Positions 10,475 through 16,356 of a DNA stretch of 31,016 nt are shown piece by piece (position 1 is the first letter of the stretch; every line of letters starts with the position of its first letter). The stretch is from an uncultured Oscillospiraceae bacterium (lineage in GTDB: Bacteria; Bacillota; Clostridia; Oscillospirales; Oscillospiraceae): assembly GCA_934565775.1 (NCBI GenBank), contig CAKTIN010000013.1:1-31016 (forward strand). The letters are read 5' to 3'. A model generated the notes under the pieces. It worked only from the letters and a program-made list of their open reading frames with translations, had not been told where the DNA came from and did not search any database. The position numbers and the translations under genes are program-made.

Positions 10475-10555
10475 TCAACGCTGCACCGGGGCCATGGGGC
10501 GCAAAATGTCCTCTGCCTTTTGTGTTCCGTTCGCCAAAAAGCCGATCTTCTTCAT
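10475..10555 (-). CDS. 26-residue leader peptide of the ABC exporter operon
   Basis: A short ORF opens with MKKIGFLANG and ends with MAPVQR before TGA. AGGTGG stands 8 nt before its ATG, and it begins about 27 nt after the predicted transcription start. Its codons include CAGAGG (10510-10515 on the plus strand as CCTCTG), which can pair with the left arm of the downstream terminator, and TTGCGC (10499-10504), which can pair with GCGCAA just before the terminator (10453-10458). These two helices are in the correct nested order for an antiterminator. I read it as a cis-acting, ribosome-sensing leader like BmrB. Translation is inferred. Confidence 0.7.
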   Translation of the reverse strand: MKKIGFLANGTQKAEDILRPMAPVQR

Positions 10556-10588
10556 TCTGCGCACCACCTTTCTGTTTTAGATAGGACT

Positions 10589-10617
10589 AGTATACCCCCT
10601 TTCCCCGGGGTTGTCAA
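10589..10617 (-). promoter_or_regulatory. Promoter of the ABC exporter leader
   Basis: Minus strand: TTGACA (10612-10617), 17-nt spacer, TATACT (10589-10594). A nearly perfect vegetative promoter upstream of a terminator fits constant initiation with control at the attenuator. Confidence 0.92.
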
Positions 10618-10938
10618 TTGTGGATAATCACCAGCCTTTCCACAAAAAGTCTGCAAATTCCCTGTGAATTTGCCGGAAAACCGCACCTTTTCTGCCCCAT
10701 ATCGAGGCAGACGGGCATAGCACGCCTCTCCCTCCAGGCCCGCTCCACCCACAAATTCCGCCGTCCGGGCGCTTCCGGCAGGCGGAAAAGCCAAAAAGCC
10801 TTTCGTATTTTAGCCCGCATTTTAACGGCTCGGGATTTCCCTGCCGCGCTGAGGGTCCGGCGGGAGCGCTCCCGCCGGACCCTCTTTTTTAGTTTAAACC
10901 GGCATACTAAAAAAGTAAATTCCGGTACAATTTTCTCC
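10618..10938. other. Intergenic region without a convincing gene
   Basis: Between the exporter promoter and the permease promoter I find no ORF with a ribosome site or a recognisable product. Contents: an AT-rich inverted repeat (GCAAATTC at 10653-10660, GAATTTGC at 10666-10673), a possible operator for the exporter, and the perfect palindrome described separately. Confidence 0.5.
10851..10890 (+). terminator. Orphan intrinsic terminator (perfect 34-bp palindrome plus T6)
   Basis: A perfect palindrome spans 10851-10884 (17-bp arms, centre AGCGCT) and is followed by six Ts. It is a textbook plus-strand terminator, yet no plus-strand gene precedes it. It may end an unannotated RNA or shield the permease promoter just downstream. 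Confidence 0.8.
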
Positions 10939-10967
10939 TTGTGATTCCTGCATTTTAATGCTATAAT
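10939..10967 (+). promoter_or_regulatory. Promoter of the APC permease
   Basis: TTGTGA (10939-10944), 17-nt spacer, TATAAT (10962-10967) with an upstream TGC that makes an extended -10. The start codon lies about 38 nt downstream. Confidence 0.8.
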
Positions 10968-11004
10968 CAATTTAATTTCCATTATCAAGTAGGAGGCGGG
11001 GATC

Positions 11005-12402
11005 TTGGCACAAAGGCTGGAAAAGAAATTCGGTCTGGCGACCGCAGTATGCATGGTGGTCGGCATCGTCATCGGCTCCGGGGTCTTTTTCAAGGCCCAG
11101 GATATTCTGCACGACACCGGCGGGGATATGCCCCTGGGCATTCTCGCCTGGGCCATCGGCGGGGTGGTAATGCTGATCTGCGCGGTCAATTTCTCCACCC
11201 TGGCCACCCGGTACGAAAAGGTCAACGGGATCGTGGACTACGCCGAGGCCATGCTGGGAGAAAAGTACGCCTACTATGTAGGCTGGTTCATGGCCGTTTT
11301 GTACTACCCCGCCATGACCAGCGTTCTGGCCTGGGTCTCCGCCCGGTATACCCTGGCCCTCTTCGGAAACGGAGAAATGGCCGGCGGGCTGTGCATGGCG
11401 CTGGCCGCCCTGTATCTCTGCGGCAGCTATGTGCTCAATGCCCTGGGGCCCAGGGCGGCGGGGCGCTTTCAGGTCGTCACCACGCTGGTCAAGCTCCTGC
11501 CCCTGCTGCTCATGGCTCTTGCGGGCACCCTCGCAGGGCTGCGCACCGGGAACACCGCCTCCGCCTTCCATACCGGCAGGACCGGCGGCGGGGCTGCGCC
11601 GCTTTTTGCCGCTACCGTAGCCGCCGCCTTCGCCTATGAGGGCTGGATCATCGCGACCTCCATCAACACCGAGCTGCACAACGCCAAGCGAAATCTGCCC
11701 ATTGCCCTGGTGGCCGGGTGTCTGGTGATTGCCTTTGTCTATATCGCCTATTATATCGGCCTGGCCGGAGCGGCCCCCGTGGCCGCGCTGATGGAGCACG
11801 GCTCCCAGGCCGCCTTCACCGATCTGTTCGGCCGGGTCGGCGGCGGGGTGCTGAACGCCTTTGTGGTGGTCTCCTGCCTGGGCACTCTGAACGGGCTGAT
11901 GTTTGCCGTCACCCGGGGGCTGTACGCCGTGGCGATCCGGGGTCACGGGCCAAAGCCGGCGGTCTTTTCCGAAATCAGCCCCACCACCAATATGCCCGTA
12001 AACGCTTCCGTTGCGGCTTTAGGCCTGTGCGCCCTGTGGATGTTCTACTTTTACGGCGCCAATTTGACCGCTCCCATCTTCGGCCTGTTCAGCTTCGACT
12101 CCTCCGAGCTGCCCATCATCACCATTTACGGCTTTTATCTTCCCATTTTCTGGCGGATGCTCCGTCAGCATTCCGCGCTGGGCCCCTGGCGGGGGCTCAT
12201 CCTCCCCATTCTGGGGCTGTGCAGCGCAGCCTTCATGGTCTTTTCCGCGCTCTATGCCCACGGCGTCGCCCCCTGCCGGGAGGCAGCCGCCCAGGGAAGA
12301 TTCTCCTTCCCCGTCGGATTTTATCTGCTTGTGTTTGCCGCAGTGATGGCCCTGGGCCGGGTCTTTTACCGGCCCCACGTCACGGAGGAAGCAGCCCCTT
12401 AA
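11005..12402 (+). CDS. APC-superfamily amino-acid permease
   Basis: Integral membrane amino-acid transporter or exchanger of the LAT/SteT-like group. The 465-residue protein has about twelve hydrophobic segments. The first carries the family motif GIVIGSGVFF near residues 18-27, where the backbone-binding glycines lie. Translation starts at TTG 11005, supported by AGGAGG 8 nt upstream and by the homologous N-terminus MAQRLEKKFGLATA. It is monocistronic with its own promoter. The closest known functions are serine/threonine or related amino-acid exchange; the substrate cannot be deduced here. Confidence 0.9.
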   Translation: MAQRLEKKFGLATAVCMVVGIVIGSGVFFKAQDILHDTGGDMPLGILAWAIGGVVMLICAVNFSTLATRYEKVNGIVDYAEAMLGEKYAYYVGWFMAVLYYPAMTSVLAWVSARYTLALFGNGEMAGGLCMALAALYLCGSYVLNALGPRAAGRFQVVTTLVKLLPLLLMALAGTLAGLRTGNTASAFHTGRTGGGAAPLFAATVAAAFAYEGWIIATSINTELHNAKRNLPIALVAGCLVIAFVYIAYYIGLAGAAPVAALMEHGSQAAFTDLFGRVGGGVLNAFVVVSCLGTLNGLMFAVTRGLYAVAIRGHGPKPAVFSEISPTTNMPVNASVAALGLCALWMFYFYGANLTAPIFGLFSFDSSELPIITIYGFYLPIFWRMLRQHSALGPWRGLILPILGLCSAAFMVFSALYAHGVAPCREAAAQGRFSFPVGFYLLVFAAVMALGRVFYRPHVTEEAAP

Positions 12403-12419
12403 GAGGCCAAAAGCAAAAG

Positions 12420-12452
12420 TGCACCTGCCTTCCTTTCCGGAAAGCAGGTGCA
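12420..12452 (-). terminator. Terminator between the permease and the small membrane protein
   Basis: A 9-bp stem (TGCACCTGC 12420-12428, GCAGGTGCA 12444-12452) is followed on the minus strand by CTTTTGCTTTTG. It serves the minus-strand gene at 12460 and may also stop read-through from the converging permease. Confidence 0.65.
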
Positions 12453-12459
12453 TGGGCTG

Positions 12460-12786
12460 TCAGGCTGCCTGATATTTCTTATAAATTCGCCTATATACCG
12501 CCGCAAGCAGCGGGAACCCCGGCACACACCCCACGACGATCAGAAGAAGCGCCGCCGTGCTGCTCCACCGGCCCGCCAGGGCCGCCGCCCAGTAAATAAG
12601 GGAATAGATGGCCCACATGATCCCATTGGCATGGTTATAGGCCTTCACATCTGCAAGCTCCTCTTCCCGGACCGCTGTTCCGGCCCAGAACCACATGGGC
12701 TTTTTTCTGTTCCAAGCATAAATGCCAATCCCTGTGAGCAGGATACTGCATGGGATCATGATGCTATACCAAACGATATTCTCCAT
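12460..12786 (-). CDS. Small membrane protein of unknown function
   Basis: A 108-residue protein with three probable membrane segments: about residues 5-24 (IMIPCSILLTGIGIYAW), 55-72 and 76-98. A short charged loop with KPMWFWAGTAVREEELADVK lies between the first and second. It resembles hypothetical membrane proteins common in clostridia (DUF3784-like, from memory). No catalytic motif is visible. GGAGG stands 8 nt before the ATG, and it has its own promoter and terminator, so it is transcribed alone. Confidence 0.75.
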   Translation of the reverse strand: MENIVWYSIMIPCSILLTGIGIYAWNRKKPMWFWAGTAVREEELADVKAYNHANGIMWAIYSLIYWAAALAGRWSSTAALLLIVVGCVPGFPLLAAVYRRIYKKYQAA

Positions 12787-12831
12787 CGCTTTCGCCTCCG
12801 CAAGTCCGATTTGCCATAGGACTCCGGAATT

Positions 12832-12860
12832 ATTTTACCACGGTCTTGCAGCCCTTTTAA
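12832..12860 (-). promoter_or_regulatory. Promoter of the small membrane protein gene
   Basis: Minus strand: TTAAAA (12855-12860), 17-nt spacer, TAAAAT (12832-12837), ending 45 nt before the ATG. A moderate match. Confidence 0.55.
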
Positions 12861-12869
12861 GTCCCCTCC

Positions 12870-12901
12870 AAAAAAGCCGGGCCGCCTCCTTGAGGCGGCC
12901 C
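12870..12901 (-). terminator. Terminator of spoVT
   Basis: A 10-bp GC-rich stem (GGGCCGCCTC 12879-12888, GAGGCGGCCC 12892-12901, loop CTT) is followed on the minus strand by GGCTTTTTT. It lies directly after the spoVT stop codon. Confidence 0.92.
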
Positions 12902-12906
12902 CTTGC

Positions 12907-13449
12907 TCAGCTTTCGATCTGCGTGCCTAAAAAACCAGCCATGGCCTGGGCCAGCTTCTGGTCCCCGGCCGCAATGGACCGCTCCTTATCGTCCAGCAGG
13001 AGCATCACGCAGCCCATCAGATCCCCCTGAGAAATGATCGGCGCCGCCACGCCCACATGATACTTCTCCGACTCCTCCGAGGCGGGGATCAAGGCGTCCC
13101 CGGGGGTGTACTGATAGGTCCGCCGCTGCTCCATCAGCGCCTCCAGCTGCGCGCTGTTGCGCTTGTCCATCAGCTCCCGTTTGGGTGCCCCGGACAGGGC
13201 GATAATAGAGTCCCGGTCCGCCACGGCGGCAATGGTCTCCGTATTCTTGCCGATGGATTCGCAAACCTGCGCCGCAAAGTCCTGTAGGTCCCCAATGGGG
13301 GAATACTTCCGAAAAATCACCCCGCCGTCCTTCTCCGTATAAATCTCCAACGGGTCTCCCTCGCGGATACGCAGGGTGCGCCGGATCTCCTTGGGAATTA
13401 CGATCCTCCCCAGGTCGTCAATCCGGCGAACGATACCAGTTGCTTTCAT
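12907..13449 (-). CDS. spoVT: Stage V sporulation protein T (AbrB-like regulator)
   Basis: Late forespore transcription regulator that tunes sigma-G dependent genes. The 180-residue protein matches the usual length of about 178. The N-terminal swapped-hairpin AbrB domain (residues 1-50) contains MKATGIVRRIDDLGRIVIPK and EIRRTLRIREGDPLEIY. A GAF-like domain follows to the C-terminus, which reads AGFLGTQIES. The frame is open 19 codons upstream, but the ATG at 13449 is chosen because GGAGGAG precedes it and the family begins with MKATGIVRR. I could not place a sigma-G promoter with confidence. Confidence 0.96.
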   Translation of the reverse strand: MKATGIVRRIDDLGRIVIPKEIRRTLRIREGDPLEIYTEKDGGVIFRKYSPIGDLQDFAAQVCESIGKNTETIAAVADRDSIIALSGAPKRELMDKRNSAQLEALMEQRRTYQYTPGDALIPASEESEKYHVGVAAPIISQGDLMGCVMLLLDDKERSIAAGDQKLAQAMAGFLGTQIES

Positions 13450-13680
13450 AAACAGCTCCTCCAGTGCTCTTTCATTTTGTATTGGTTCCGGAGCTATTGT
13501 TTGCATGAAAAGGAGAAATATGCAGTTGTCTGCCGCTCTTTGCCTTTCGGCGGAGCTTTGCGGCCCCTTCCTCTGGCTACGCGCGGGCCAGTGCCCTGAG
13601 GCCGGTCTCTCCGAGCCGAATCATGCTGCATATGCTCATATGGATTCTTCCCCCTGCAACAACGGACTAGAGTTCTGGAT

Positions 13681-13715
13681 TTAAAAGAAAAATGAATGCG
13701 TAAGCTTGCTCATTC
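13681..13715 (-). terminator. Probable terminator of the HD hydrolase gene
   Basis: A short stem (GAATG 13694-13698 with CATTC 13711-13715) overlaps the stop codon. On the minus strand it is followed by ATTTTTCTTTT. The stem is weak but the T-tract is good. Confidence 0.45.
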
Positions 13716-14138
13716 CTTCAGCAGCTCCATGGCTTGGCGGTACTTTTCCCTGCGCCGCAAGGCCTTTTCGTCAACGGCCTCCAGCCTTGACAAATCACTG
13801 TTGTGTTCTAAATCAGCAAGCTTGACCGCCTTGGCAATCGAGTTATCCTTAATTTTCGCCACATACTCCATATACGGCGTATCATCCTGATGCGTCAAAA
13901 GCTCCAGAGCCTCCAGCACATCCGCCGAAAAGCCCATTCTTTCTAAATCTGCTATTGTGTAATCCGTATCCTCAACCACATCGTGCAATAGCGCCGCGAT
14001 CGTTGTCGCTTCATCCGTCATTTGCTCCGCCAAATGAAACGGATGAAATACATAGGGCAGCCCGCTTTTGTCAACTTGATTCTTATGCGCTTCAAAGCAA
14101 AGCTTCAGCGCTTTTTTTGTCGCCGGTGTGTATAGCAT
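13710..14138 (-). CDS. Stand-alone HD-domain hydrolase, RelA/SpoT hydrolase-like (SAH/Mesh1 type)
   Basis: A 142-residue single-domain protein of the RelA/SpoT HD class, with no synthetase domain. Residues matching the metal and catalytic set of Rel enzymes are present: His in PYVFHP, His-Asp and Glu-Asp in LLHDVVEDT, and Asp and Asn in KLADLEHNSD. The position of the base-stacking arginine before SGLPY is Asp (VDKSGLPY), so (p)ppGpp as substrate is plausible but not certain; other nucleotide pyrophosphates are possible. The start at 14138 follows GGGAGG by 10 nt. An upstream extension of 18 codons lacks a ribosome site. It may be co-transcribed with the mini-ORFs at 14267-14465. Confidence 0.82.
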   Translation of the reverse strand: MLYTPATKKALKLCFEAHKNQVDKSGLPYVFHPFHLAEQMTDEATTIAALLHDVVEDTDYTIADLERMGFSADVLEALELLTHQDDTPYMEYVAKIKDNSIAKAVKLADLEHNSDLSRLEAVDEKALRRREKYRQAMELLKE

Positions 14139-14266
14139 CACCAAACAGCCTCCCCCGCAAATTTTCGTTGCGTAGATTGTGATTTTGGTCATCCAATCGC
14201 ATGATTTGCTATGTGAAAATATCCCAAAATCATTGCTGCACAGCTGAATTCTCCTCAGTAGGAGCC

Positions 14267-14356
14267 CTATAGAATCTTGTAAAGAATAAACAGCAAAATA
14301 AAAATAATCTCGATGACAAGTGCGACATCCGCAATCAAATCAAGAAAGAATTTCAT
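14267..14356 (-). CDS. 29-residue hydrophobic peptide
   Basis: A short ORF starting MKFFLDLIADVALVIE and ending LLFILYKIL, essentially one membrane helix with a few charges. GGGAG stands 8 nt before the ATG, and the start overlaps the stop of the preceding mini-ORF as ATGA. The size and composition recall type I toxin or small membrane regulator peptides, but no named family is recognised. Whether it is translated is unproven. Confidence 0.45.
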   Translation of the reverse strand: MKFFLDLIADVALVIEIIFILLFILYKIL

Positions 14357-14424
14357 ATACTCAACTCCCGCCTACCTTCATTTGTGTTCAAGATCAGCTC
14401 ATGAACACCTTTGCCCCAATTCAT
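14353..14424 (-). CDS. 23-residue mini-ORF overlapping its neighbours
   Basis: It begins MNWGKGVHELI and ends RRELSI. Its ATG overlaps the stop codon of the 14-codon ORF before it (ATGA), and its own stop overlaps the start of the hydrophobic peptide in the same way. The frame stays open upstream of the ATG without a good start, so it could also be the tail of a decayed gene. No homologue is recognised. Confidence 0.3.
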   Translation of the reverse strand: MNWGKGVHELILNTNEGRRELSI

Positions 14425-14465
14425 GTCGCTGTATTTGTCAAAATCAGAGAGCACCGCTTTTTCAT
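14421..14465 (-). CDS. 14-residue mini-ORF
   Basis: MKKRCSLILTNTAT, with GGGTGG 5 nt before the ATG. It is first in a chain of three mini-ORFs linked by ATGA overlaps. It might act as a translational entry point for the following ORFs. Weakly supported. Confidence 0.3.
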   Translation of the reverse strand: MKKRCSLILTNTAT

Positions 14466-14540
14466 TCCAACCACCCTTTCCTGCTCGATCACACCAAGTA
14501 GAGTGGCTTTCTATTTTTTCCGGAATTCATCCTCACAAAC

Positions 14541-14569
14541 AGCATACCGCAAATACAAGCAGCTGTCAA
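14541..14569 (-). promoter_or_regulatory. Promoter upstream of the mini-ORF cluster
   Basis: Minus strand: TTGACA (14564-14569), 17-nt spacer, TATGCT (14541-14546). A close match to consensus, reading toward the mini-ORFs and then the HD hydrolase gene. Confidence 0.75.
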
Positions 14570-14697
14570 TAGGTATCTAACAATCGTTCTTTCACAGCAG
14601 CAAGAAAACGCAGGCACGCTGTCTCCGCATCCAGCGCTCATTCCCTGCGGTTGCCGCGCCCTTGGCAGCTTTTTGCGCTGCTTTTTCCGTAGAATAT

Positions 14698-14736
14698 CCC
14701 CCCTGATAGGGCGATCGGTCCACCAGGGGGGATTTT
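14698..14736 (+). terminator. Orphan hairpin with short T-run (first of two)
   Basis: CCCCCCTG (14698-14705) pairs with CAGGGGGG (14724-14731) around an 18-nt loop, followed by ATTTT on the plus strand. No plus-strand gene precedes it. Confidence 0.45.
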
Positions 14737-14753
14737 GTCTCATATCCGGTTTT

Positions 14754-14788
14754 CCCCGTTCCGCTCAAACGGAACCGGGGCTCTTTTT
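14754..14788 (+). terminator. Orphan terminator (second of two)
   Basis: CCCC-GTTCCG (14754-14763) pairs with CGGAAC-GGGG (14770-14780, one bulged C), followed by CTCTTTTT on the plus strand. It faces the converging ribokinase end and could stop plus-strand transcription into the operon. On the minus strand it may protect the operon's 3' end. Confidence 0.6.
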
Positions 14789-14815
14789 GTGGGGGTCTGT
14801 GCAGCCGCCTCTCTC

Positions 14816-15709
14816 CTAAGCGCGCTCCTCCAGGAAGGCCTGCACCTCTTCCCTGCGGGGGATGGAGGGCGCCGCGCCCGGTCTGGTTACGGACAGGGCC
14901 GCCGCAGCGCAGGCCCACCGCAGGGCCTGTGCCACCGTTGCGCCGTCCAGAATGCTGCCCAGGAAGAAGCCCGTAAAGGTATCTCCCGCGCCGGTGGTAT
15001 CCACGGCGCGGACGCGGAAGCCCGCCTGCTTGCAGCTCTCCGCTTTGTCCCGGTAATACACGCCGCTGCCGCCCAGGGTCAGCACCACCCGCATATCCGG
15101 ATACTTTTCCAGCAGGCGGGCCGCAATCCTCTCCGGCTCCGTCTCCCCGGTGATCTGGTTCCCCTCCGTCTCGTTAATCAGCAGATACCGGACCGCGTCA
15201 AAGGGAAAGTCCCTCAGGCTGTCCAAATAGGGCGACGGATTAAAGGCCAGGGGAATCCCCCGGTCCCGGCACGCCTGTGCAAGATAGCACACCTGGCTGA
15301 TCTCGTTCTGAAGCAGCACCAGGTCCGGCTTTCCAAAGGTCTCCAGGGTCTCGTCCACCATTTCCCGGGTGAGAGCCGTGTTGGCCCCGCCATAGATCAG
15401 AATGCTGTTCTGCCCCTCCCGGTTCACCTGGATGACGGCGTGGCCGTTTACCGTGTCCAGCGCCCGGGTAAAGCGCGTGTCCACCCCCGCCTGCCTCAGC
15501 TGGTCCAGCAGCATTGCGCCGTCCCGGCCGACGCACCCGGCGTGATAGGTCTCCACCCCCGCGCGGGCCAGGGCAATGGACTGGTTGAGTCCCTTCCCTC
15601 CGGGCACAAATTCCAAATTTCCCGAGGAGAGGGTCTCCCCCGGCATGACAATATGATCCACCTGATACACATGGTCAATATTCAAAGATCCAAAATTCAG
15701 CACCCGCAT
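14816..15709 (-). CDS. rbsK: Ribokinase (PfkB family)
   Basis: Phosphorylates ribose to ribose 5-phosphate in the cytoplasm. The 297-residue protein has the first PfkB signature region GGKGLNQSIALARAG (with NID at the sugar-binding N-terminus: FGSLNIDHVY) and the second signature VDTTGAGDTFTGFF, with the anion hole and base D243 intact. It is the last gene of the nucleoside operon. Its start overlaps the end of the shortened hydrolase-like gene by 13 nt. It would use the ribose freed by the upstream nucleoside hydrolases. Deoxyribose or another pentose remains possible. Confidence 0.88.
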   Translation of the reverse strand: MRVLNFGSLNIDHVYQVDHIVMPGETLSSGNLEFVPGGKGLNQSIALARAGVETYHAGCVGRDGAMLLDQLRQAGVDTRFTRALDTVNGHAVIQVNREGQNSILIYGGANTALTREMVDETLETFGKPDLVLLQNEISQVCYLAQACRDRGIPLAFNPSPYLDSLRDFPFDAVRYLLINETEGNQITGETEPERIAARLLEKYPDMRVVLTLGGSGVYYRDKAESCKQAGFRVRAVDTTGAGDTFTGFFLGSILDGATVAQALRWACAAAALSVTRPGAAPSIPRREEVQAFLEERA

Positions 15710-16356
15710 GGTTCTCTCTCCTCTCCGTCAAAGAAGCGTACCGCCCCGGCCCCTTCCGCCGGGATCAGCATTCCCTCGCCGTAGCCCCGGGTCAGGCACA
15801 CCTGAAACCGGTTCCCCGGCAGGGCCAGCCGCCGGGTCTGCTCCGGCGCCGACGCCGGGCAGGCCGAGACAAAGCTCAGCGGAACGCCGGATTCCATCAG
15901 GATCTGCGCCGCCTCCGGGTCCTGCTTCACGCTTTCAAAGGTCAGGCCCTTTCTTTCCTCCAGGATCACGACCTCCCGCAGATTTCCCGCAATCTCCGGG
16001 GTAATGCGCAGGGCCATGGCCAGATTGGTCAGGGTTCCCAGAGCAAGCACCGTAACGGGGCCCTGCTTGCAGGCCTCGGTCAGAAAGGCGACCCCGTGCT
16101 TTTTCTGGGGGTCCCTCGGCGCACGGGGCGCCTCTGCCGGCTCCTTTCTTTGCTTTCTCTTTGTCTGCCGCGCATAGAGCGCCCGCACCAGGGGCTCCCG
16201 GCACCCCGGGTATTCCCCGGCGCCCCTTCCCTCCGGCGTCAGCGTTCCGGTCACTTGCGGGGCCAGGGCCGCCAGCAGGCCGGCGTAGGCCGCCTCCTGC
16301 GTCCGGGCCGCCCCCAGGTCGACCACGATCGGTCCTTCGATCCAGTGCTCTCTCAT
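15697..16356 (-). CDS. Shortened, active-site-less nucleoside hydrolase relative
   Basis: A 219-residue protein clearly derived from the neighbouring hydrolases. GCREPLVRAL matches GCKEPLVKFL of the 18473-19465 protein, and VLALGTLTNLAMALRITPEI matches the shared core. DPEAAQILMESG and YGEGMLIPAEGAG continue the alignment. The catalytic DVDTGTDDA loop has become VVDLGAARTQEAA, the middle is compressed into a Lys/Arg/Pro-rich segment, and the HDALC active-site His segment is missing. It should not hydrolyse nucleosides. Its ATG overlaps the stop of the upstream hydrolase (ATGA) and its end overlaps ribokinase, so the frame is retained within the operon. It may be a pseudoenzyme or an in-frame relic. 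Confidence 0.75.
   Translation of the reverse strand: MREHWIEGPIVVDLGAARTQEAAYAGLLAALAPQVTGTLTPEGRGAGEYPGCREPLVRALYARQTKRKQRKEPAEAPRAPRDPQKKHGVAFLTEACKQGPVTVLALGTLTNLAMALRITPEIAGNLREVVILEERKGLTFESVKQDPEAAQILMESGVPLSFVSACPASAPEQTRRLALPGNRFQVCLTRGYGEGMLIPAEGAGAVRFFDGEEREPCGC

Larger units (their letters stand above)
14139..14815. other. Gene-poor, AT-rich interval with mini-ORFs and orphan hairpins
   Basis: Apart from the promoter, mini-ORFs and hairpins listed separately, no conventional gene is supported in this stretch. Most of it (to about 14585) is visibly more AT-rich than its neighbours, which may indicate acquired or decaying DNA. A small dyad CTCCT-CAGT-AGGAG occurs at 14251-14264. 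Confidence 0.5.

Noticed and set aside
10614..11225. 203-codon minus-strand frame across the permease promoter
   Set aside because: It runs through the orphan terminator palindrome and the extended -10 promoter, has no ribosome site and no recognisable domain. The repeated Arg-rich segment comes from the palindrome itself.
14489..14743. 84-codon minus-strand frame beginning MRQNPPWWTDRP
   Set aside because: It has a weak ribosome site, overlaps a GC-rich hairpin and a promoter, and shows no recognised homology. Kept only as part of the gene-free interval.
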